64,000 nucleotides of DNA. Source: Aurantibacter aestuarii. GTDB lineage: Bacteria > Bacteroidota > Bacteroidia > Flavobacteriales > Flavobacteriaceae. Numbering within the stretch: the first letter of the stretch is position 1; the number at the start of each line of letters is the position of its first letter. Location of the stretch: positions 186,001 through 250,000 of the forward strand of contig NZ_PXOQ01000015.1 of NCBI RefSeq assembly GCF_003008425.1, given 5' to 3'. Below the pieces are notes generated by a model that saw only the letters and a list, made by a program, of their open reading frames with translations, had not been told where the DNA came from and made no database searches. Positions 1 through 6,767 of the stretch are shown here, piece after piece. A program made the position numbers and the translations under genes.

Positions 1-1101
1 GGCTTTGTTTTTAAAAGTTATAAAGCTCCTTTTCAAACCCCTTTTGAAGTTCTTTTTGATATTTTCAAAGAATTAATTACTCATACTTCTGGAGATTTTG
101 ATGAAGCAATAGATTGGCTAAAGCAATTAGATGTCGAATACAAATTAACCACGCCAGAATACACTATAGACGACTTTATCGAAGATTTAAAGAAAAAAGG
201 TTATATCCGTGAAGAGATTAAACCCGATGGAAGTAAAGGTACTGGTATTACGGCTAAAACGGAACGTGCCATTAGGCAGTCTGCTTTAGAGCAAATCTTT
301 GGAAACATTAAACGTAGCGGCTCTGGTAACCATAAAAGTAAAGGCTTAGGAATAGGAGACGAGCATACGGGCGATTTTAGAAATTATCAGTTTGGTGATG
401 GATTGGAAAAAGTTTCTATAACCGAAAGCTTAAGAAATGCACAAATAAATAACGGTATTGGTAATTTTAGTCTAACTGAAGACGATTTAGTCGTTGAAGA
501 GACCACGCATAAATCTCAAATGAGTACTGTTTTAATGATAGATATTAGCCATAGTATGATTCTTTATGGAGAAGATCGTATTACGCCTGCAAAGAAAGTT
601 GCTATGGCTTTAGCGGAATTAATCACCACTAGGTATCCTAAAGACACTTTAGATATTTTAGTTTTTGGTAATGATGCCTGGACTATAAAAATTAAAGATT
701 TACCTTATTTAAACGTTGGTCCTTACCATACCAATACGGTTGCAGGCTTAAGCTTAGCAATGGATTTACTGCGTAGAAAACGCAATACCAACAAACAAAT
801 TTTTATGATTACCGATGGTAAGCCAAGTTGCTTACGTTTACCAGATGGACAGTATTATAAAGACAGTAATGGCTTAAACCCATATATAACAAACAAATGC
901 TATGGAGTAGCTCAACAAGCCAGAAAATTACATATACCTATCACCACATTTATGATTGCTCAGGACCCTTATTTAATGCAATTTGTTGAAGAATTTACAA
1001 AAGCTAACCAAGGAAAAGCATTCTATACAGGATTAAAAGGTTTAGGTGAAATGATTTTTGAGGATTACGAAACTAATAGGAAGAAACGAATTAAAGGATA
1101 A
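1..1101 (+). CDS. VWA domain protein, MoxR-ATPase partner (5' partial)
   Basis: The gene is cut by the left edge; its frame is open from base 1, so the 366 residues seen are the C-terminal part. The von Willebrand A domain starts near base 520 and shows the metal-ion adhesion motif DISHS (541-555) and a later MITDGKP loop (805-825). Proteins of this kind work with a MoxR or Mg-chelatase-type AAA+ ATPase to remodel or mature target proteins, and such an ATPase is the next gene, 88 bases downstream on the same strand. The target is not visible. A TTG at 403 could be read as a start, but the coding frame clearly continues upstream of it. Confidence 0.85.
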   Translation, partial: GFVFKSYKAPFQTPFEVLFDIFKELITHTSGDFDEAIDWLKQLDVEYKLTTPEYTIDDFIEDLKKKGYIREEIKPDGSKGTGITAKTERAIRQSALEQIFGNIKRSGSGNHKSKGLGIGDEHTGDFRNYQFGDGLEKVSITESLRNAQINNGIGNFSLTEDDLVVEETTHKSQMSTVLMIDISHSMILYGEDRITPAKKVAMALAELITTRYPKDTLDILVFGNDAWTIKIKDLPYLNVGPYHTNTVAGLSLAMDLLRRKRNTNKQIFMITDGKPSCLRLPDGQYYKDSNGLNPYITNKCYGVAQQARKLHIPITTFMIAQDPYLMQFVEEFTKANQGKAFYTGLKGLGEMIFEDYETNRKKRIKG

Positions 1102-1189
1102 ATTAATAAGCTACTAGTCATTAGGTATTAGACATAAGCTTTTTAAAGAGTTTACTAACAACCAAATGCTAACGGTAAAAAGCTATAAA

Positions 1190-2656
1190 ATGAATATAGA
1201 AGATATAAAAACACTAGGTGAATTAAAAAAAACAAATTATAAAAGTAAATCTATAAAAGATGAGCTTCGTGATAATTTAATAAAGAATATAAAAGCAAAA
1301 AAAACTACGTTTGAAGGTGTACACGGATATGAAAACACCGTTATTCCAGAATTAGAACGCGCTATTTTATCACGTCATAATATAAACTTATTAGGATTAC
1401 GTGGACAGGCAAAAACCCGTTTAGCACGCTTAATGGTACAACTTTTAGATGAATATATTCCTATTGTAGAAGGTTCTGAAATTAATGACGACCCATTAAA
1501 TCCAATCTCGCGGTTTGCAAAAGAATTAATAAATGAAAAAGCCGATAAAACTCCAATTTCTTGGTTGCATAGAAGTGAACGTTTTGCAGAGAAATTAGCA
1601 ACACCAGATGTAACAGTGGCAGATATTATTGGAGATGTAGACCCAATAAAAGCAGCTAATCTAAAACTAAGTTATGCAGATGATCGAGTGATTCATTATG
1701 GTATGATTCCACGTGCTAACCGCTGTATTTTCGTAATAAATGAGTTACCAGATTTACAAGCTAGAATACAAGTCGCATTATTTAATATTTTACAAGAAGG
1801 CGATATACAAATTAGAGGTTTTAAGTTAAGATTACCTTTAGACATGCAATTTATATTTACGGCTAATCCAGAAGATTATACCAATCGCGGAAGTATAGTT
1901 ACCCCATTAAAAGACCGCATAGGTTCTCAAATATTAACACATTATCCAACAGATATTGAGACTGCTAAAACCATAACTGCACAAGAGGCTAACTTAAAAG
2001 ACTTCCAAAAGGAAATGGTTTATGTTCCAGAACTAGCACACGATATATTAGAACAAATTGTATTTGAAGCTCGTGAAAGCGAATATATAGATGCCAAAAG
2101 TGGTGTGAGTGCCAGACTTAGTATTACAGCTTATCAAAATTTAATAAGTACTGCCGAACGTAGAGCTTTATTAGCTGGAGATAAAAAAACGACAGTACGA
2201 TTAAGTGATTTTTTAGGAATAATACCTGCAATAACAGGTAAGGTAGAATTAGTTTATGAAGGTGAACAAGAAGGAGCAGCTAAAGTAGCGTATAGTTTAA
2301 TTGGCGATGCTATAAAAAATCTGTTTCCAGAGTTCTTCCCTGAAATTGAAAAATTAAAAAAAGAAACAGAAGAGAGTCCGTATGACGAGATTGTTTCCTG
2401 GTTTTTTAACTCTCAAGATGGTTTTGAATTGTTAGATCATATAAGAGATAAAGAATATCGAAGACTTCTTGATTCGGTAACGCCATTAGATGATTTGTTA
2501 GGAGCACATCAACCAAATCTGACTAAGCAAGACAGTTACTTTGTAAAAGAATTTGTGCTATGGGCTTTAGTAGAGTATAAGCAATTAAGTAAATACAGAT
2601 TTACTGAAGGCTTACATTTTAAAGATCCTTATGGTAGTTTTATAAGTGGTATTTAG
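1190..2656 (+). CDS. MoxR/Mg-chelatase-like AAA+ ATPase
   Basis: A 488-residue AAA+ ATPase. Walker A is GLRGQAKT (residues 69-76) and Walker B lies in CIFVINEL (179-186), followed by the sensor-1 region FIFTANPEDY. The middle part resembles the magnesium chelatase I subunit and sigma-54-activator-like ATPases. With the VWA protein just upstream it forms the usual MoxR-VWA chaperone pair, probably one operon. An in-frame ATG at 1166 would add eight residues (MLTVKSYK); I prefer 1190 because the conserved part begins with MNIEDIKTLGEL. The cellular target is unknown. Confidence 0.85.
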   Translation: MNIEDIKTLGELKKTNYKSKSIKDELRDNLIKNIKAKKTTFEGVHGYENTVIPELERAILSRHNINLLGLRGQAKTRLARLMVQLLDEYIPIVEGSEINDDPLNPISRFAKELINEKADKTPISWLHRSERFAEKLATPDVTVADIIGDVDPIKAANLKLSYADDRVIHYGMIPRANRCIFVINELPDLQARIQVALFNILQEGDIQIRGFKLRLPLDMQFIFTANPEDYTNRGSIVTPLKDRIGSQILTHYPTDIETAKTITAQEANLKDFQKEMVYVPELAHDILEQIVFEARESEYIDAKSGVSARLSITAYQNLISTAERRALLAGDKKTTVRLSDFLGIIPAITGKVELVYEGEQEGAAKVAYSLIGDAIKNLFPEFFPEIEKLKKETEESPYDEIVSWFFNSQDGFELLDHIRDKEYRRLLDSVTPLDDLLGAHQPNLTKQDSYFVKEFVLWALVEYKQLSKYRFTEGLHFKDPYGSFISGI

Positions 2657-2671
2657 TGAATTTAGAAAAAT

Positions 2672-2709
2672 AAAAAAAGCATCAATTTTAATAAGTTGGT
2701 GCTTTTTTT
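2672..2709 (+). terminator. Rho-independent terminator of the VWA-AAA operon
   Basis: The arms AAAAAAAGCATCAA (2672-2685) and TTGGTGCTTTTTTT (2696-2709) pair, with one G-T pair, around a ten-base loop, and end in a run of seven T. It sits 16 bases after the ATPase stop codon. Confidence 0.75.
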
Positions 2710-2754
2710 ATGGGGTTATATTATATTTTTGGAGTAAATCTAGAAAAAGCATTT

Positions 2755-2844
2755 TTAATGTAGCAACTTTTATTACAGAAAATCCGCGAGGGTTTTTAGA
2801 TATAGTAGAGAACAAGCAATTACTTATATCCCGGTGTTGTAAAC
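2755..2844 (-). repeat. Unit A: degenerate attC-like repeat at array end
   Basis: The right arm (2808-2844, ending GTTGTAAAC) shares 21 identical bases (2808-2828) with unit C (3829-3849). It keeps the inner hairpin AAAATCC-GCGA-GGGTTTT (2779-2796). The expected left arm is missing. In its place is TTAATGTAGCAA (2755-2766), which is identical to the right-arm region of unit B (3347-3358) in the same orientation, so this unit looks like a fusion of two repeat fragments. Confidence 0.6.
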
Positions 2845-2849
2845 AGTTT

Positions 2850-3230
2850 TTACTTATCCATATTGTAAACTTTTAAGCTAATTACAATGCCTTTACTATC
2901 AAATTTTAACATCAGTTGCTTTTCACATTTTTCGTGATCTGATGAATCCAGGCAATAGCCGTAAAAATATTCAACTATTCCAAAGTTAGGTGTTTCAAAG
3001 TCAGGATATCCTAATAATTCAATGATTTCAGTTTTTGTTTTACCATTAAACTCATATTCGTCCTGTAAGTTATTCATCATATTCCAACGAAGTTGATAAT
3101 CACTTTTCAATTCCGTCCAATTTTTCCACTTTTCAGAGTCAAACTTTTCATTAGTATTCTCTTTGAGAAAATATCCTATTAAGATTATCATTCCGAAAAT
3201 CAGAATTCCATATTTTAATGTTTTTTTCAA
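2850..3230 (-). CDS. Small membrane-anchored protein, BamE/SmpA-like (cassette gene 1)
   Basis: A 126-residue protein with one N-terminal hydrophobic segment (residues 7-21) and an outer, charged domain. The stretch NGKTKTEIIELLGYPD followed by a Tyr-rich beta region resembles the BamE/SmpA fold, in which a short helix leads into L-G-x-P-D; this is a weak family call. The two cysteines in CLDSSDHEKCEK are eight residues apart. The start is TTG at 3228-3230, as no ATG or GTG lies between it and the repeat. The stop is six bases from repeat unit A and the start 15 bases from unit B, so the gene fills its cassette. No promoter is visible. Confidence 0.6.
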   Translation of the reverse strand: MKKTLKYGILIFGMIILIGYFLKENTNEKFDSEKWKNWTELKSDYQLRWNMMNNLQDEYEFNGKTKTEIIELLGYPDFETPNFGIVEYFYGYCLDSSDHEKCEKQLMLKFDSKGIVISLKVYNMDK

Positions 3231-3245
3231 TGTTCTTCTGAAATT

Positions 3246-3381
3246 GTTTACAACGGTTTTGTATAAAAATAGTTGCGCTTTTATCGACGAGGATTTTCCG
3301 TAGGAAAATCAGAAGTTGGTAAAAAAGCGACGACCATAATTAAAGCTTAATGTAGCAATTTTTTTATGCATTGTTGTGAGC
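3246..3381 (-). repeat. Unit B: complete attC-like palindromic repeat
   Basis: The outer arms are 3246-3276 and 3354-3381: GTTTACAACGG and downstream TATAAAAATAGTTGC pair with the reverse complement of GCAATTTTTTTATGCA-TTGTTGTGAGC, leaving a three-base bulge after ACAACGG. In the middle is a perfect eight-base hairpin, GATTTTCC-GTA-GGAAAATC (3292-3310). Unit C has the same bulge at the same place, although much of the intervening sequence differs. Confidence 0.7.
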
Positions 3382-3412
3382 TGGCTTTTTAAATTCAGAT
3401 TCATAGCGTTTT

Positions 3413-3712
3413 TTATAGAATTATTTGATAAAATTCCGTTATTAGATTTTTAGGCTTTGCCGAAGATTGTGGCCAAGTAAATAAACAGAAATGAAAAAAT
3501 CCAACTTGTATAAATGCAAAGTATATCACTATCCACTTCCATAAGAATGATTTAAAAATTTTCAGAATTACTATCGTTAAAATTAAATTCATTATAATCA
3601 AAACCGGCATATAGATAATTCGGCTCAATCCAGTATTTGGGAAAAGCTCTATCAAGAGCAATGTCTCAGCAATCCCAATTATCAGTGATAGAATTATGAT
3701 TATATATCGCAT
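3413..3712 (-). CDS. Small three-helix membrane protein (cassette gene 2)
   Basis: A 99-residue hydrophobic protein with three predicted membrane segments at about residues 2-21, 32-52 and 58-80, then a short polar tail. I do not recognise a family. The start is taken as ATG at 3712 (MRYIIIIL); the frame runs 20 codons further upstream, but those lie inside repeat unit C and read as junk. The gene lies between units B and C, with its stop 31 bases from unit B and start 17 bases from unit C, like a single-gene cassette. Confidence 0.55.
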   Translation of the reverse strand: MRYIIIILSLIIGIAETLLLIELFPNTGLSRIIYMPVLIIMNLILTIVILKIFKSFLWKWIVIYFAFIQVGFFHFCLFTWPQSSAKPKNLITEFYQIIL

Positions 3713-3729
3713 TTTCAATTTTTCAGCTT

Positions 3730-3865
3730 GCTCACAACGGTCTCGGCTATGAGTAGTTGCGTGGGTTAGCACTTAACTTTGCAAGTACGCACCAAACTAA
3801 AAATCCGCTAGGATTTTCAGAAGTAGGCGAGAACAAGCAATTACTTATAGCCATTGTTGTAAGCC
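3730..3865 (-). repeat. Unit C: complete attC-like palindromic repeat
   Basis: Outer arms 3730-3763 and 3828-3864. The left arm GCTCACAACGG, a three-base bulge, then GGCTATGAGTAGTTGCGTG pairs with the reverse complement of CAAGCAATTACTTATAGCC-ATTGTTGTAAGC. The inner hairpin is AAAATCC-GCTA-GGATTTT (3800-3817). The middle, about 3764-3799, is non-palindromic and has no counterpart in unit B. The left tip (GCTCACAAC) and right tip (GTTGTAAGC) differ by one base when paired, while each matches the far end of its neighbouring gene cassette exactly. Confidence 0.7.
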
Positions 3866-3871
3866 GTTTTT

Positions 3872-4591
3872 TTATTCCTTTATTGTTGCAAATTTGTCAA
3901 TATTATTCTCGATTAAATCTGCAACTTGTTTGTACAGTTTTTTCTTAAATTCTTTGTCGTAATAATAATCCTCAATCTTTTCGGTCGATTTTAATTCTTT
4001 ATATCCATCTGCGAACGAATTCCATCTTTTTTCCCAATCTTTGGATTCATCATTAAAAACCTCTTTTAGTTCGCTAATTTTTGACGATTTCCCAGTTAAT
4101 TCTTTCAATACGTTTTCATAGTCAGTTTCCAATTCCGTCATTTTTAGTTCGTCCCAAGTTTCCGCAACTGCAACAATAAATTCAGGTCGGTTGAAAATAA
4201 ATTGATAAACTCCGCCATTGTCAGTATCTCCGTTAAATGATAAAAACGCCCAAAATATTTTTTGTTCACGGGTTAATTTAGTCCATAATTCGTTGTAGTC
4301 TTCAATTCCACTTTTTGCAACTGTTTCATCAAAGAATTTATACATATATTCCCACATTCTGTTATCGTATTCGTCAAATTCATTCCAATCATATTTGGTC
4401 TTTGTTGAATCAAGCCACGTTTGAGGAATTTCCATTGAAATCTGTAATTCACTTTGGTTTCCGTCATTCAATGAATAGAAAGTAGTTGGTTTTGTGTTTT
4501 CAGATGTAGATTCTGTCGTATTTTGTTTCTTTTTATTTAGGTAAACAAACAAAAGTCCGATTGCTATAATTATTCCGATTATTATTTTCAT
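3872..4591 (-). CDS. DMP19/DUF4375-domain membrane-anchored protein (cassette gene 3)
   Basis: A 239-residue protein with an N-terminal membrane anchor (residues 2-18), a Ser/Thr/Asn-rich linker and a globular domain from about residue 75. The motif LSFNGDTDNGGVYQFIFN (117-134), with the following helices, is characteristic of DMP19-type (DUF4375) domains, whose core reads N-G-G-x-x-Q-F. DMP19 was described in Neisseria as a DNA-mimic protein that binds a regulator; whether this anchored version does so is unknown. The stop is 7 bases from repeat unit C and the start 17 bases from the GGCTTACAAC of unit D, so it is the first gene of the array in the minus direction. Confidence 0.7.
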   Translation of the reverse strand: MKIIIGIIIAIGLLFVYLNKKKQNTTESTSENTKPTTFYSLNDGNQSELQISMEIPQTWLDSTKTKYDWNEFDEYDNRMWEYMYKFFDETVAKSGIEDYNELWTKLTREQKIFWAFLSFNGDTDNGGVYQFIFNRPEFIVAVAETWDELKMTELETDYENVLKELTGKSSKISELKEVFNDESKDWEKRWNSFADGYKELKSTEKIEDYYYDKEFKKKLYKQVADLIENNIDKFATIKE

Positions 4592-4608
4592 TGGCGTTTT
4601 TCTCGAAT

Positions 4609-4640
4609 GGCTTACAACTTGTTATATCATAACATTTATT
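4609..4640 (-). repeat. Unit D: simple core-like site at the array head
   Basis: GGCTTACAAC (4609-4618) is the exact reverse complement of the end of unit C across gene 3, but no second arm or long palindrome follows. It is followed by a short inverted repeat, GTTAT-ATC-ATAAC (4621-4633). Read on the minus strand it precedes the first gene, the place an integron attI site would take. This role is inferred from position. Confidence 0.4.
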
Positions 4641-4641
4641 A

Positions 4642-4672
4642 ACGATATCCCGTAAATAAGTCAGGATATCGT
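4642..4672. repeat. Inverted repeat ACGATATCC / GGATATCGT
   Basis: A perfect nine-base inverted repeat (4642-4650 and 4664-4672) with a 13-base spacer lies between the array head and the fadE terminator. The motif ATATCCCGTAAATAAG recurs in degenerate form as TTATCCTGTAAATATAA shortly downstream (about 4689-4705). It could be a regulator site or part of an attachment region; no T-run follows, so it is not a terminator. The rest of the gap up to 4790 shows nothing. Confidence 0.4.
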
Positions 4673-4794
4673 AAAATTATTGTTACTGTTATCCTGTAAA
4701 TATAATTTTTTTATTTAAATCTTATTTTAATTTATAAGCCTTAATATGAAGATGTATTTACTTGTTTAAATTGGGAGGAAGATGTGAAAATAAA

Positions 4795-4827
4795 AAAAGC
4801 CTTTCTTATTGAACAAGAAAGGCTTTT
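4795..4827 (-). terminator. Terminator of the fad operon
   Basis: AAAAGCCTTTCTT (4795-4807) and AAGAAAGGCTTTT (4815-4827) form a perfect 13-base-pair stem with a seven-base loop. On the minus strand it is followed by more T residues. It lies 25 bases after the fadE stop codon. Confidence 0.85.
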
Positions 4828-4852
4828 GCAGTAAAATTTATTTATTACTTAC

Positions 4853-6655
4853 TTAAAAACAGTATTTATTTTCAGCTTTTACTTTTTCTGCTATTTCGTT
4901 ACGTAAATCTACAATATCTGGATAGTTGGTGTATTTTGTATAACGTTTAAGACCCATAAGCATCATTCGTTGCTCATCGCCTTCAGCAAAAGAAATAATA
5001 CTTTCTTTTCCTTTACCTTCAACAATACTTACTGCATTGTATAAATATAATTTAGACATAGCAATTTGTACCGCTTGTTCTTTTTCGCTGGTACGCTTCG
5101 CATTTTTCTCGGTTCTTAAAATTGCCGACTCTGCCATATAAATTTCAATTAAAATATCGGCAGCTGCTATTAATAATTGCTGGTGTTGGTCTAACTCGGT
5201 TCCATATTTTTGAACCGCAGCTCCAGCTACCATTAAAAATACTTTTTTAAGTTTGGCAATCATGTCTTTTTCTTCTGAAAATAGCTCAGAATAATCTGGT
5301 GTTTCAAAAGAAGGAATGCCCATTAGTTCATTTTGAACTTCTGTAGCTGGTCCTAATAAATCCACATGACCTTTCATAGCTTTTTTAACTAACATACCAA
5401 CCGACAACATACGGTTAATTTCGTTAGTACCTTCGTAAATACGTGCAATACGCGCATCTCTCCAAGCAGCTTCCATAGGCGTTTCTTCAGAAAAGCCCAT
5501 TCCTCCAAAAATCTGGATGCCTTCATCTGCACAATTTTGTACATCTTCAGACACCGCAACTTTTAAGATAGAACATTCTATAGCATATTCTTCAACACCT
5601 TTGAGCTCTGCTTCCTGATGTGTATTTCCAGCAGCTTCACGTAAAGCAATGCGGTCTTCTATATTTTTAGACGCTCTGTAAGTAGCACTTTCTCCAACAT
5701 AAGCATCGGTAGCCATTTTGGCTAACTTCATTTTAATAGCACCAAAGTCTGCAATAGGCGTGTTAAATTGTTTACGTTCGTTCGCATAGTTTACAGCTGT
5801 TGTTAAAATACGACGTTGCGAATCTAAACAAGCTGCAGCTAACTTAATACGTCCAACGTTAAGCGCATTCATTGCAATTTTAAAACCTTCGCCGCGTCCA
5901 GCCAACATATTTTCTATAGGCACTACAGTATCATTAAAAAATACCTGACGAGTAGAACTTGCTCTAATTCCTAATTTATGCTCTTCTTCACCCATAGAAA
6001 TTCCATTCTTTGGGTCGTTTTCAACAATAAAACCAGTAATATTTTTATCATTTTCTAAACGGGCAAATACAATAAATACGCTACAGAAACCTGCATTCGA
6101 TATCCACATTTTTTGTCCGTTAATTTTATACGATTTTCCATCTTCCGATAAAGTTGCAGTTGTTTTACCAGAATTAGCATCCGATCCTGCACCAGGTTCT
6201 GTTAAACAGTAAGCTCCAAACCATTCTCCGGTAGCCAATTTAGGAACATATTTTTGTTTCTGTGCTTCTGTACCATATAAGGTAATTGGCATTGTACCAA
6301 TACCGGTATGTGCTCCAAATGCAGTACTGAAAGATCCTGTTCCAGACGAAATATAATCGCAGGTTAAAACGGTTGAGACAAATCCCATCCCTAATCCGCC
6401 ATAAGCTTCAGGAACAGCAACTCCTAAAAAGCCCATTTCTCCAGCTTTACGCATTACTTCTTCTGTAAGTGCATAGTCTTTAGCCTCAAATCTGTCTTTA
6501 TGAGGTATAATTTCACGGTCATTAAATTCCATAACCGATTCTTTCATCATTTTTTGTTCTTCTGAAAAATCTTCAGGTGTAAAAACCTCTTCACATTTTG
6601 TTTCTTTTACTAAGAATTGACCGCCACGTAGGATGTCTTTATCTGTTTCTGCCAT
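4853..6655 (-). CDS. fadE: Acyl-CoA dehydrogenase, long two-part form
   Basis: A 600-residue flavoprotein that makes the trans-2,3 double bond in acyl-CoA, the first step of beta-oxidation. It shows the FAD-binding LTEPGAGSDA motif (151-160), the WISNAG strand (184-189) and the catalytic-base motif YEGTNEI with Glu at about 408. About 180 residues beyond the normal 380-420-residue core form a C-terminal extension, as in Bacillus FadE-type and VLCAD-type enzymes. The start is ATG at 6655 (MAETDKDIL); the frame runs 15 codons further but the conserved region begins here. It is the last gene of the marR-fadN-fadA-fadE unit and ends in a strong terminator. Confidence 0.9.
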   Translation of the reverse strand: MAETDKDILRGGQFLVKETKCEEVFTPEDFSEEQKMMKESVMEFNDREIIPHKDRFEAKDYALTEEVMRKAGEMGFLGVAVPEAYGGLGMGFVSTVLTCDYISSGTGSFSTAFGAHTGIGTMPITLYGTEAQKQKYVPKLATGEWFGAYCLTEPGAGSDANSGKTTATLSEDGKSYKINGQKMWISNAGFCSVFIVFARLENDKNITGFIVENDPKNGISMGEEEHKLGIRASSTRQVFFNDTVVPIENMLAGRGEGFKIAMNALNVGRIKLAAACLDSQRRILTTAVNYANERKQFNTPIADFGAIKMKLAKMATDAYVGESATYRASKNIEDRIALREAAGNTHQEAELKGVEEYAIECSILKVAVSEDVQNCADEGIQIFGGMGFSEETPMEAAWRDARIARIYEGTNEINRMLSVGMLVKKAMKGHVDLLGPATEVQNELMGIPSFETPDYSELFSEEKDMIAKLKKVFLMVAGAAVQKYGTELDQHQQLLIAAADILIEIYMAESAILRTEKNAKRTSEKEQAVQIAMSKLYLYNAVSIVEGKGKESIISFAEGDEQRMMLMGLKRYTKYTNYPDIVDLRNEIAEKVKAENKYCF

Positions 6656-6690
6656 TTTATTTAGTATTAGTTTTTTTGTTATTAGTGTTT

Positions 6691-6757
6691 GTTCGAGCAA
6701 AGTCGGAACTTTTTATAAATTGTCCATTTATAGGTCTCGACTTCTCTCGACCGGACA
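6691..6757. repeat. REP-like inverted pair between fadA and fadE
   Basis: GTTCGAGCAAAGTCGGAAC (6691-6709) and GGTCTCGACTTCTCTCGACC (6733-6752) are similar to one another in opposite orientation, each built on GTCGAG-n-AAGTCG. The second is bracketed by TGTCC (6721-6725) and GGACA (6753-6757). Being unusually GC-rich for this window, the pair resembles a repetitive extragenic palindrome and may form a cruciform or mRNA-stabilising hairpin inside the operon. Confidence 0.45.
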
Positions 6758-6767
6758 GAGATTATTT

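Larger units (their letters stand above)
2755..4640 (-). mobile_element. Integron-like cassette array (no integrase)
   Basis: Three small minus-strand genes are packed between four copies or part-copies of an imperfect palindromic repeat (units A-D, listed separately). Each gene fills nearly all of its interval; the first stop codon is 6 bases from a repeat. For each gene the terminal bases of its two flanking repeats are exact reverse complements: GTTGTAAAC (2836-2844) with GTTTACAAC (3246-3254); GTTGTGAGC (3373-3381) with GCTCACAAC (3730-3738); GTTGTAAGCC (3856-3865) with GGCTTACAAC (4609-4618). The two ends of a single repeat do not match so well. Site-specific cassette recombination at a GTTG core gives this pattern, as at integron attC sites. 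The bases depart from the classical GTTRRRY core. The island interrupts otherwise conserved genes. The name is an inference; a MITE-like element is the main alternative. Confidence 0.6.

Noticed and set aside
2646-2876. Open reading frame of 76 codons overlapping the AAA ATPase end, a terminator and repeat unit A
   Set aside because: It runs through a terminator hairpin and a palindromic repeat, and its product has no protein-like pattern.
3713-3772. Twenty-codon N-terminal extension of cassette gene 2
   Set aside because: These codons lie inside the left arm of unit C; the hydrophobic protein starts naturally at the internal ATG at 3712.
3757-3948. Plus-strand reading frame across repeat unit C
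   Set aside because: It is made by the repeat itself and overlaps the end of the DMP19-type gene in antisense.
4273-4467. Second minus-strand frame inside the DMP19-type gene
   Set aside because: It is an out-of-frame shadow of a gene with a clear domain.
2755-4640. MITE or IS remnant as an explanation of the palindromes
   Set aside because: Kept only as an alternative: tip sequences match across genes and not within elements, no target-site duplications were seen, and no transposase is present.
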